7,333 nucleotides of DNA. Origin: a bacterium UBP8_UBA817. Its GTDB lineage: Bacteria; Margulisbacteria; Marinamargulisbacteria; UBA817. Below the pieces are notes generated by a model. It did no database searches. It was not told where the DNA came from and saw only the letters and a program-made list of their open reading frames with translations. The position numbers and the translations under genes are program-made. Positions 1-5,668 of the stretch are shown here, piece after piece; positions within the stretch are counted from its first letter, which is position 1; each line of letters opens with the position of its first letter. The stretch lies in NCBI GenBank assembly GCA_002296285.1, contig DBHX01000004.1:1-7333 (forward strand), read 5' to 3'.

Positions 1-7
1 ATAACTC

Positions 8-157
8 GTGACGACACTATCTAGCCACTCAATTGGTGGGGATCTGGAACGTGGCCCCTCTAGAAGAAATAATGGCCATACGGGTGTTAATTTAAGCGGC
101 GGGGGCGATCAGGTTCGCGCCAGTGATAGTAGCGATGACGAAGGAGAAAGATTCTAA
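8..157 (+). CDS. possible small or remnant Gly/Ser/Asp-rich ORF (49 codons), function unknown
   Basis: An open frame runs from a GTG at position 8 to the TAA at 155-157. It encodes about 49 residues rich in Gly, Ser, Asn and Asp and ends in an acidic stretch (SDSSDDEGERF). The composition looks like the hydrophilic tail of a longer protein, and a perfect hairpin follows 47 bases downstream, as expected behind a transcribed gene. However, an in-frame TAA lies at 2-4, so the frame cannot be the uninterrupted end of a gene entering from the left. No Shine-Dalgarno can be judged because the window begins 7 bases upstream. It may be a very small gene, the 3' remnant of a broken one, or chance. I do not recognise a family. 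Confidence 0.25.
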   Translation: MTTLSSHSIGGDLERGPSRRNNGHTGVNLSGGGDQVRASDSSDDEGERF

Positions 158-499
158 CCATCAAAATTTGAAAGTCCAGTTCAGCGATCCATTGAATTAA
201 TTTTAAAGCCCTTCGCATTTATGTGAAGGGCTTTGTATTTATGTGGGATTAATAGTATTGGTGGGTAATGCAATGAGCAAAGCCATCATCATCAACCTGA
301 CGGGAAGATGGGGGCTGAGTCGATCAGTTCATGTCAGCCGCCTAGGTAAATGGGAGGGGGGGATGCCTTTAAAAAACTTGGTGCTAAAAATTACGGCGTT
401 ATGCATGGTTTAACTTTGAATAATGGTTGCTTTGCAATCCTATTGTATTTAATTACCAGTGCTGATTTTTTAGTCTTAGGTTCAAGAACTTTAATCCTA
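158..499. other. intergenic stretch without a confident gene
   Basis: Apart from the hairpin at 205-234 I see no supported gene here. A 46-codon plus-strand open frame exists at 273-413 (ATG, ends TAA). It has no good Shine-Dalgarno, no recognisable similarity and no promoter that I can see. It coincides with a G-rich patch at 302-362 containing a run of seven G, unlike the AT-rich flanks. That patch also holds a 6-bp inverted repeat, GGCTGA (313-318) with TCAGCC (334-339). An AT-rich dyad (488-506) overlaps the stop codon of the neighbouring M23 gene. Confidence 0.6.
205..234 (+). terminator. probable intrinsic terminator hairpin, possibly bidirectional
   Basis: A perfect 10-base-pair stem (AAAGCCCTTC / GAAGGGCTTT) encloses a 10-base loop. 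The stem has a GC-rich centre, and T-rich sequence follows it (TTTGTATTTATG). It sits 47 bases after the stop of the small frame at 8-157 and would end plus-strand transcription coming from the left. Read on the minus strand, the stem is followed by TTTAAAATTAATT, so it could also stop minus-strand transcripts running past the M23 gene, although that gene ends almost 270 bases away. Neither side has a long uninterrupted T-run. Confidence 0.65.
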
Positions 500-1609
500 T
501 TAAAGTCGTAAGTATTGGCTAGGATTTACCGGCGTGCCATTTTCTCGAATTTCAAAATGCAAATGAGGCCCAGTGGAGTACCCTGTGGAGCCAACGTATC
601 CAATTAGCTGACCTTTTTTGACCATCTGCCCTTTCTGTACCAAAATTTTCCATTGGTGTGCGTATAAAGATGATATCCGTTTATTTTTTCGCCACCCATG
701 GTTAATAATGGTCACGTTTCCGTAGCCCTTTTTAAATCCAGAAAACAGAACCTTTCCTGAATCAGCGGCTTTGATACGATACCCTCGTGGGGCAGCGAAA
801 TCCATGCCAGTGTGCATGCGACGTCGTTTAAAAATTGGGTGTCGGCGAAGGCCAAATCGTGACGAAATATAACCGCCGACAGGTCGAATGTATTTTCCCG
901 TTCCATAGTACTTATTGACATCATTTTTGGATGATTTTCGTTGAATATAATTCCCAAGTTGTTGTGATTCTTCACGTAAAACTTTATTTCGCTGTTCAAA
1001 TTTTTTAAGCTCACTCCTTAAGGATGTTAAGTTTTTTTGGTAACGTTTTTTAGTATGTTTAAGGGCATACCGTTGTTTTAATATGCTATGTTTTAATGAA
1101 TTGGCTTCTGATTTGCTATATTCTAATTTTCGTTTATTAATTTTGTAATCATCAATTTTCTTTTTTGCAGCAACCATGTCAAAAAAATCATTTTCAATGA
1201 CCTTTTCATAGAAGTACATATTGTTAAGCAGTGAGGAAAAAGACTCCGAGTTAAAAAGTAATTGAATGACGGGGCGATTTTGCTCTTTATACAGTGACAC
1301 AATTTTTTGATTTAAATATAATTTTGTTTGAGCAAGATCATGTAGTTCGTTTTTTAACTTGGCTTCGGTATCTTTGATTTGTTGATGGTAACTATTGTAT
1401 CGTTTGTATGCACGATTTAATTTCTTTTGGGTTAAATAAATGTTTTTTCGTAAATTGCCAAGTTCCTTTAAAATGGACTTCTCTTGTTTCTTTTTTTGTT
1501 TAATAATTTGGGTGTTTTTTTTCAACTCATTTTCAAGGTTGCTTTGATTATCCGCCCCTAATATGGGAATAAAACTTAATATTAGCCATAGAATATAAAT
1601 TTTAATCAT
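500..1609 (-). CDS. secreted M23 family metallopeptidase with EnvC-like coiled coil (murein hydrolase or hydrolase activator)
   Basis: The protein (369 aa) opens with a signal-like hydrophobic segment (about residues 3-17, possible cleavage after ILGA). A long Lys-rich coiled coil follows (about 22-225), interrupted near 106-145 by an LLFNSESFSSLL-type segment typical of EnvC-like proteins. A LytM/M23 domain covers about 240-369. All M23 positions are present: H266 and D270 (HTGMD), H318 (LYAH), and H349 and H351 (GPHLHFE). These are the zinc ligands and catalytic histidines of active endopeptidases, whereas E. coli EnvC is degenerate. The likely role is cleaving peptidoglycan cross-links, or activating amidases, in the envelope during growth or division. 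An in-frame TTG exists at 1613-1615, but I prefer ATG 1607-1609 because AGTGG lies 6 bases upstream of it. The gene is last in the minus-strand series, 85 bases after uvrC, and may have its own promoter. Confidence 0.9.
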   Translation of the reverse strand: MIKIYILWLILSFIPILGADNQSNLENELKKNTQIIKQKKKQEKSILKELGNLRKNIYLTQKKLNRAYKRYNSYHQQIKDTEAKLKNELHDLAQTKLYLNQKIVSLYKEQNRPVIQLLFNSESFSSLLNNMYFYEKVIENDFFDMVAAKKKIDDYKINKRKLEYSKSEANSLKHSILKQRYALKHTKKRYQKNLTSLRSELKKFEQRNKVLREESQQLGNYIQRKSSKNDVNKYYGTGKYIRPVGGYISSRFGLRRHPIFKRRRMHTGMDFAAPRGYRIKAADSGKVLFSGFKKGYGNVTIINHGWRKNKRISSLYAHQWKILVQKGQMVKKGQLIGYVGSTGYSTGPHLHFEIRENGTPVNPSQYLRL

Positions 1610-1638
1610 AATCAACCACTTAACTATATTTAAGATTC

Positions 1639-1666
1639 ATTTTACCATTATTTCTGGGGATTGTAG
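1639..1666 (-). promoter_or_regulatory. weak candidate promoter for the M23 gene
   Basis: Reading the minus strand, a TAAAAT -10-like hexamer (1644-1639) lies 16 bases downstream of a poor -35-like CTACAA (1666-1661), placing a start about 25 bases before the M23 ATG. The -35 overlaps a short dyad, ATTGTA-GA-TACAAT (1660-1673). The 85-base gap from uvrC, much larger than the other gaps in the series, makes a separate promoter plausible. The -35 match is weak and read-through from uvrC is equally possible. Confidence 0.25.
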
Positions 1667-1694
1667 ATACAATATGGAATAAAATAAGGATGAA

Positions 1695-3305
1695 TTAATT
1701 TAAGTTTCGTTTGCGTTGGCGACGCTGAAAGTTTAGCGCAAATCGGTGGGCTTCATCACGAACAAAGCGAAGCAGATTTAATCCTGAATGGTGATAGGGG
1801 AGTTGGATGGGGGTGGATTGAAATGGGGTAAATATCTCTTCATGCTTTTTTGCTAATCCAATGCAAAATATATCGTCTTTCTGGTGATCTTTTAAGGATT
1901 GCAATGCCGCATTTAATTGAGCTTTCCCGCCATCGATGAGAAGTAAGTCGGGGGTGATGTCAAAGTGTTCAAGCAAACGTGCCACAGTTTCTTTCATTGA
2001 TTTTACATCATCACTCTTTCCGGTAGTGATGCTTTTAATGTGAAAATGGCGATACCATTTTTTGGCGGGTTTCCCATCAATAAAGACAACCACCGAGCTG
2101 ACAATTTGTGTTCCATAGTAGTGAGAGATATCGCAACCAAAAATAATTCTTGGTTCATTTGAAAGGCCAAGATCTTTTTTTAGAAGTTCAAGGGGGGAGG
2201 TGACGTGAGATTGTATGGAGGCCTTAGAGATGCCAATTAATGATTTTTGTGCATTCAGATTTGCAATGGTTAACAATTCAAGATACTTCCCTTTTTGAGG
2301 TGTGATAACGGAAATTTTTTTTGGCGTGTTTTTCAAAGCAGTGGATAATATCTCCGCCATAGATGCATCAATGATAAGATTGCTAACCTTGGGAATGGAG
2401 GCAATAAGCTCTTCAAAGAAACAATGAATAAATACATCAAATGATGTGTCAATGGGTGCGTAGTGACCATGCTGAGAAATGAGTAATTTTTTTGAAAAGT
2501 GCTGACAGATCAAATAATGAAAGTGCTCATTGTTGGAACATCCAATCACAAAGTAGTGTTGGTTTGTTTCAAATTCCAATTGTCGTTGTTGTTGGATGGA
2601 TTCAAGCGTTTTAATTTTATCTCGATAAGTGGCCGCTTTTTCATACGCTTGATTCGCTGATTCTATCTTCATTTGATCTTTTAAGGCGGTAAGAATGCTT
2701 TGGCTTTTACCTTCGAGAAATTCAATACATTGTTGAATGAGGTGGTTGTATTCATCATGCAGATGTTTGTAAATGCAAGGGCCAATGCATTTGCCAATAT
2801 CCAGTTTTAAGCATTTTTTTTGAAGGGTAACCGTGTCAATATCTTGTTTGCAGTCACGAATTGTAAATACATCCACTAAGAGTTGTTTCAAACGCTTCGT
2901 CGACCCATAAGATGTGTATGGCCCAAAGTATCGCGCACCATCATTTTTTCGAACTCGAGTAATCATGAGTTTGGGATAGGGTTCATTAACGGTAATCTTG
3001 ATGTATGGGTAGGTTTTGTCATCTTTTAATAAGATGTTGTAACGGGGTTGATGTTGCTTGATGAGCTGATTTTCTAGTAGCAATGCCGCATGCTCAGATT
3101 TTGTAATAATGGGAGCAATGGAGTGGATGTGTTTAACCAAACAACTGGTTTTATAATCGTTGTTCCCTATAAAATATTGGGCAACTCTTTTTTTGATATT
3201 TTTGGCTTTTCCAATATAAATAATGGTGCCAAACTGATCAAGCATCTGATAGATCCCTGCGTTGGTGGGCAGGTCTCTAATCAGGTTTTTGAGTGATTGA
3301 TTCAC
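1695..3305 (-). CDS. uvrC: UvrABC excinuclease subunit C, short form lacking the C-terminal HhH domain
   Basis: UvrC makes both incisions flanking a DNA lesion in nucleotide excision repair, recruited by UvrB. The N-terminal GIY-YIG nuclease (about 10-95) has G17-I18-Y19, Y30-I31-G32, R40, E78 and N90. Four cysteines (C152, C165, C173, C177) match the spacing reported to bind an iron-sulfur cluster in E. coli UvrC. A UVR motif for UvrB contact lies near 213-236 (AYEKAATYRDKI). The RNase H-like second nuclease shows CDISH (D392), LIDGG (D458) and RDEAHRFA (H520). The protein stops at 536 aa, just after this domain; family members are usually about 600 and end in a helix-hairpin-helix pair, which is absent here. 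The start is GTG with no clear Shine-Dalgarno, 12 bases after the rplI stop, so translational coupling is likely. Confidence 0.95.
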   Translation of the reverse strand: MNQSLKNLIRDLPTNAGIYQMLDQFGTIIYIGKAKNIKKRVAQYFIGNNDYKTSCLVKHIHSIAPIITKSEHAALLLENQLIKQHQPRYNILLKDDKTYPYIKITVNEPYPKLMITRVRKNDGARYFGPYTSYGSTKRLKQLLVDVFTIRDCKQDIDTVTLQKKCLKLDIGKCIGPCIYKHLHDEYNHLIQQCIEFLEGKSQSILTALKDQMKIESANQAYEKAATYRDKIKTLESIQQQRQLEFETNQHYFVIGCSNNEHFHYLICQHFSKKLLISQHGHYAPIDTSFDVFIHCFFEELIASIPKVSNLIIDASMAEILSTALKNTPKKISVITPQKGKYLELLTIANLNAQKSLIGISKASIQSHVTSPLELLKKDLGLSNEPRIIFGCDISHYYGTQIVSSVVVFIDGKPAKKWYRHFHIKSITTGKSDDVKSMKETVARLLEHFDITPDLLLIDGGKAQLNAALQSLKDHQKDDIFCIGLAKKHEEIFTPFQSTPIQLPYHHSGLNLLRFVRDEAHRFALNFQRRQRKRNLN

Positions 3306-3317
3306 AAAAGAATCAGG

Positions 3318-3980
3318 TTATTCAGCGGGGTCTAAATCCTCACTGGTTTCAACCGGTTTTTCGTCAGTAATGTCCGTGATTGCACTAACCTCAGAAAGGT
3401 CATTGACGGTGTCCGTTGTTTCGTCAGCGTCTGATGGTTCAGTATCATCATCCGTTTGAATTTCGGCCGTTGTGTTGTTGTCCTCATCTTCAAATATCGC
3501 TTCCAACAATTCAGGTTGTTCATCGGACTCATCGGATTCAATAATAATGCTAAATGAGGCTGAAATATCTTTCGTGAATTGGGCCTTGCAGGCATAAGTG
3601 CCAACAAACTTAATGTTTCCTTCATCAATGATGATATCACTGGCATTAATTTTTAAGTCTGGAATATCTTTACGGATCATATCATTAACAATCACCGATG
3701 GCGTGATGGAACCATACAATTTTCCATCCCGAGAAAGTGCCGTCATCGAAAATGTTTTTCCCTTTATTTCGCTGGCTGTTTTCTTAAGCTCTTCACGTAA
3801 TTCAGATACTTGAGCCAGGGCTTTAACTTTCATTTCCTCAAATCTTTTTTTGTTGGAATTATTGGCAATTAATGCAAATCCATTGGGAATCAAATAGTTT
3901 CTTGCGTAACCATCCGCCACTTCAATAGTGTCACCAAAAGTTCCTTTACGTTTTAAATCTTTAATTAATATTACTTCCAT
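3318..3980 (-). CDS. rplI: 50S ribosomal protein bL9 with long acidic C-terminal extension
   Basis: bL9 binds 23S rRNA near the L1 stalk and helps maintain frame and ribosome spacing. The N-terminal domain (1-52) carries the family pattern VILIKDLKRKGTFGD, then DGYARNYLIPNGFA (23-36). A helical linker (about 45-73) and the C-terminal domain (about 76-147, with GKLYGSIT at 86-93) follow. The usual family length is about 150 aa; this protein has 220. Residues 148-220 form an added tail with 30 Asp/Glu and a single basic residue (K208), low in hydrophobics and probably disordered. The start is an ATG preceded by AAGGA at 7 bases, and this ribosome-binding site overlaps the rpsR stop codon (TAAGGA), so the two genes are coupled. 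The tail is in frame with the core and shows no sign of frameshift. Confidence 0.95.
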   Translation of the reverse strand: MEVILIKDLKRKGTFGDTIEVADGYARNYLIPNGFALIANNSNKKRFEEMKVKALAQVSELREELKKTASEIKGKTFSMTALSRDGKLYGSITPSVIVNDMIRKDIPDLKINASDIIIDEGNIKFVGTYACKAQFTKDISASFSIIIESDESDEQPELLEAIFEDEDNNTTAEIQTDDDTEPSDADETTDTVNDLSEVSAITDITDEKPVETSEDLDPAE

Positions 3981-3990
3981 CGACGTATCC

Positions 3991-4242
3991 TTATTCTGTG
4001 CAATATGGCAATAAGCCTAAATTTCTTGCACGTTTAATTGCATTTGAAACAATGCGTTGCTTTTTTGCTGAAACACCCGTATTTCGACGAGGCAATATTT
4101 TTCCTCGATCGCTAATGTACCGGGTAAGTTTTTCTACAACGTTATGATCCAATACATTGATTTGATCAACGGTTAATGGACACGGTCTTTTTTTTCGTCG
4201 TTTAAATTTTGGGGCTTCTTTTAATGCTTTGTTATTTGCCAT
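3991..4242 (-). CDS. rpsR: 30S ribosomal protein bS18
   Basis: bS18 binds the central domain of 16S rRNA as a heterodimer with bS6, encoded at the head of the same operon. The 83-aa product is of normal size. It has a basic N-terminus (KFKRRKKRP, 12-20) and the conserved block GKILPRRNTGVSAKKQR (47-63), followed by AIKRARNLGLLPY (68-80). The zinc-ribbon cysteines of C+ forms are missing: only C21 stands in the N-terminal motif, with a second, unrelated cysteine at C81, so this is the zinc-free type. The ATG has a strong Shine-Dalgarno (GAGGAG, 8 bases upstream). The gene lies 20 bases after ssb and 10 before rplI. Confidence 0.96.
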   Translation of the reverse strand: MANNKALKEAPKFKRRKKRPCPLTVDQINVLDHNVVEKLTRYISDRGKILPRRNTGVSAKKQRIVSNAIKRARNLGLLPYCTE

Positions 4243-4262
4243 ATTATTTTCTCCTCTTATAT

Positions 4263-4628
4263 TTATACCAAGTCAAAGCTCGGTGATGATTCTGTTGCGA
4301 CGGCTTTTTGGGCATCATCGGTTCCTCGATCGAGCATTTGCATGCCATCTGCGACAATTTCAGAGCTATATCTTTTTTCCCCATCTTTTTCATAAGAATC
4401 AATTTGTAGTCGGCCATCAACCGCCACTAATTTACCCTTTTTAAGGTATTGATTGCATATTTCTGCCAGTCGACGCCATGTAACAACTCGTATAAAGTCA
4501 GCCGTTTGGTTTTCCTGCTTAGGGATTCTATCAACAGCAATGGTAAAACGACACAATTGAACACCCGACGGGGTCAATCTAAAATCAGGGTCTCTCACTA
4601 AACGTCCAATAATAAATGCTTTATTCAT
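4263..4628 (-). CDS. ssb: short single-stranded DNA-binding protein without the acidic C-terminal tip
   Basis: The OB-fold SSB domain fills residues 1-102: MNKAFIIGRLVRDPDFRLTPSG at the start, ADFIRVVTWRRLAEICNQYLKKG (about 43-65), then VAVDGRLQIDSYEKDGEKRY. It would bind and protect single-stranded DNA during replication, repair or recombination. The tail is only about 19 residues and ends SPSFDLV. It lacks the DDDIPF-type tip that recruits partner proteins in most bacterial SSBs. The tip is not recoverable in another frame of the 3' end. The gene lies directly downstream of a longer ssb with a canonical tip, so this copy may act as a modulator or in mixed tetramers (inference). The Shine-Dalgarno is weak (AGG 5 bases before ATG) and lies inside a 12-base palindrome covering the start. 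By sequence this copy is closer to the family norm in its OB fold than its partner. Confidence 0.93.
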   Translation of the reverse strand: MNKAFIIGRLVRDPDFRLTPSGVQLCRFTIAVDRIPKQENQTADFIRVVTWRRLAEICNQYLKKGKLVAVDGRLQIDSYEKDGEKRYSSEIVADGMQMLDRGTDDAQKAVATESSPSFDLV

Positions 4629-4638
4629 AGGTACCTAT
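4627..4638. promoter_or_regulatory. 12-base perfect palindrome over the start of the short ssb gene
   Basis: ATAGGTACCTAT is its own reverse complement. It sits in the 14-base gap between the two ssb genes and includes the AGG that would be the Shine-Dalgarno plus the first bases of the ATG. In the mRNA it is too tight to form a hairpin by itself (no loop), but it could pair between transcripts or serve as a protein-binding site. No function is shown. Confidence 0.3.
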
Positions 4639-4642
4639 AATA

Positions 4643-5143
4643 TTAGAAAGGAACATCTTCATCAAGTTCATTTTCAGATTCTTCATTTGTGGGCGCATCA
4701 TTAAAGAATGCCGATTCATCAACCGGTGCGATGGGAATGTTCTCAATTGGGGCGGCATCTACTGAGTCTGACCCCGATTCTGAGTTTGGCGGTAACGTGG
4801 CAGAATTGGATACTTCATTGGCAAACACCTCATTGAAGTTAACAATTTGTTTTGCATCCACTTCGGTGGTCCATTTTCGTTGACCCGTCGAGGCATCTTC
4901 ATAGGAATCGGTTAAGATACGGCCATCAACAAATACAATATCCCCCGCTTTAAAGTTGGCTGTTTTATCAGCATTTTCTCTCCAAGCAGTGACTCGTATG
5001 TAGTCGAATCGCTGGTTGGGTAGGGCCTCAATCCTTGGAACAATTAACGTGAATTTTGAAATAGAATGCCCAGAGGTTGTTGCTTTAACATCCGGTGCGT
5101 CATTTAATTTTCCAGTGAGTTGAATTTTATTGTAAGAGGCCAT
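4643..5143 (-). CDS. ssb: long single-stranded DNA-binding protein with canonical acidic tip
   Basis: Residues 1-105 form an SSB OB fold, with SKFTLIVPR (29-37), FDYIRVTAWRENADKTANF (46-64), and VFVDGRILTDSYED followed by RKWTTEVDAKQI. A flexible Ser/Pro/Asn/acidic linker (about 106-156) leads to ENELDEDVPF at the C-terminus (157-166). This matches the DDDIPF-type tip through which SSB recruits repair, recombination and replication partners. It is therefore the better candidate for the main cellular SSB. Its ATG follows the rpsF stop by one base (TAAAATG) with no clear Shine-Dalgarno, which points to re-initiation by ribosomes finishing rpsF. Its OB fold shares only the family pattern with the next gene's product, so the pair is an old duplication or of separate origin, not a recent copy. 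Confidence 0.93.
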   Translation of the reverse strand: MASYNKIQLTGKLNDAPDVKATTSGHSISKFTLIVPRIEALPNQRFDYIRVTAWRENADKTANFKAGDIVFVDGRILTDSYEDASTGQRKWTTEVDAKQIVNFNEVFANEVSNSATLPPNSESGSDSVDAAPIENIPIAPVDESAFFNDAPTNEESENELDEDVPF

Positions 5144-5144
5144 T

Positions 5145-5468
5145 TTATTTTACCAGTTCAGCAATTTGTTCTTCGTTTAAAACGCTCTCAAGTGTTGTGT
5201 TTAGAAGTCGGATAATGCCTTCATTGATTTTATATTCTTTATTTATCGCTTCGAGGCCTTTGTTATTGGTTGAATACTGAATTCGAGCACTGAAGGCTTG
5301 GGTATGTTTTTTGAATGTGTTGACTAAATCAATTCGTCCGATGAACTCACTTTTATAAATTGTACCGCCTGATTTTTTGATCACATCATCTAATTTTGCT
5401 TGCAACGCTTTGGCTTCTTCTTCACCTTTGGATGAGTCAAACATCACTGATAAATCGTAATTTCTCAT
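5145..5468 (-). CDS. rpsF: 30S ribosomal protein bS6
   Basis: bS6 joins bS18 in binding the 16S rRNA central domain. The 107-aa product begins MRNYDLSVMFD, as expected for the first strand of this family. It has a GGTIYKSEFIGRIDLVNTF segment in the position of the family's GG-x-wG-r-LAY stretch, and NEGIIRLLNT near residues 82-91 corresponds to the usual E-x-VLR-x motif. Length is normal and there is no C-terminal extension. The match is moderate at residue level, but the place at the head of an ssb-rpsR-rplI cluster makes the identity firm. The ATG follows a strong Shine-Dalgarno (GGAGG, 5 bases upstream). It is the first gene of the minus-strand operon. Confidence 0.92.
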   Translation of the reverse strand: MRNYDLSVMFDSSKGEEEAKALQAKLDDVIKKSGGTIYKSEFIGRIDLVNTFKKHTQAFSARIQYSTNNKGLEAINKEYKINEGIIRLLNTTLESVLNEEQIAELVK

Positions 5469-5523
5469 TTAATCCTCCATAAAATTTAACCCTGTTTTTT
5501 AAATTACAGTTTCTAGTTTCGTA

Positions 5524-5553
5524 AATATATCATGTTTTATGATGGTTGAGCAA
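5524..5553 (-). promoter_or_regulatory. candidate promoter of the rpsF operon
   Basis: On the minus strand, TATATT (5529-5524, five of six consensus bases) lies 18 bases after TTGCTC (5553-5548). It predicts a start near 5517 and a leader of about 50 bases before the rpsF ATG. An inverted repeat, ATCAT-N5-ATGAT (5529-5543), lies in the spacer and could be an operator. The leader also holds an AT-only 7-bp inverted repeat (5483-5489 with 5499-5505). I could not recognise the known S6:S18-binding leader motif. Confidence 0.45.
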
Positions 5554-5602
5554 TGCTTGATACGTATTTTAGATACAGAAAATGGGTTGCTTCAGTTTTA
5601 AT

Positions 5603-5620
5603 TATGAATATTTCATATTC
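5603..5620. promoter_or_regulatory. overlapping dyads upstream of menG (operator candidate)
   Basis: Two perfect 6-bp inverted repeats overlap: TATGAA-TAT-TTCATA (5603-5617) and GAATAT-TTC-ATATTC (5606-5620). They end 13 bases before the proposed menG -35 hexamer, a usual place for an activator or repressor site. AT-rich DNA produces such dyads by chance fairly often, and no matching copy was seen elsewhere in the window. Confidence 0.25.
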
Positions 5621-5633
5621 CCAGGCTTTTGGA

Positions 5634-5662
5634 TTGTTTCTAAGCGGTGTTTTCTGTATATT
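5634..5662 (+). promoter_or_regulatory. candidate menG promoter giving a leaderless transcript
   Basis: TTGTTT (5634-5639) and TATATT (5657-5662) are separated by exactly 17 bases. The expected transcription start, about 7 bases after the -10, falls on the A of the ATG at 5669. No Shine-Dalgarno stands before that ATG, which agrees with leaderless translation. The -10 is good and the -35 partial. Confidence 0.45.
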
Positions 5663-5668
5663 AAATGC

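Noticed and set aside
488..506. ACTTTAAT-CCT-ATTAAAGT dyad at the end of the M23 gene as a terminator
   Set aside because: The stem is almost all A/T and no T-tract follows on the minus strand; weak stability makes termination unlikely.
712..1014. Second minus-strand frame of 100 codons inside the M23 gene
   Set aside because: It overlaps the well-supported coiled-coil/M23 protein in another frame, and its translation resembles no family.
3090..3296. Plus-strand open frame of 68 codons opposite uvrC
   Set aside because: It lies wholly across from the GIY-YIG coding region, has no ribosome-binding site and no recognisable protein; a shadow frame.
3332..3646. Minus-strand frame of 104 codons inside rplI
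   Set aside because: It is an alternative frame of the acidic tail coding sequence; the frame continuous with the bL9 core is the real one.
5483..5505. AT-only inverted repeat in the rpsF leader as an S6:S18-binding autoregulatory RNA
   Set aside because: The paired bases are all A/T, and I could not find the conserved bulge and second stem of that motif, so I do not call it.
1665..5577. TAGATACA shared by the gap before the M23 gene (1665-1672) and the region before menG (5570-5577)
   Set aside because: An 8-base match in AT-rich intergenic DNA is expected by chance, and the flanks do not match.
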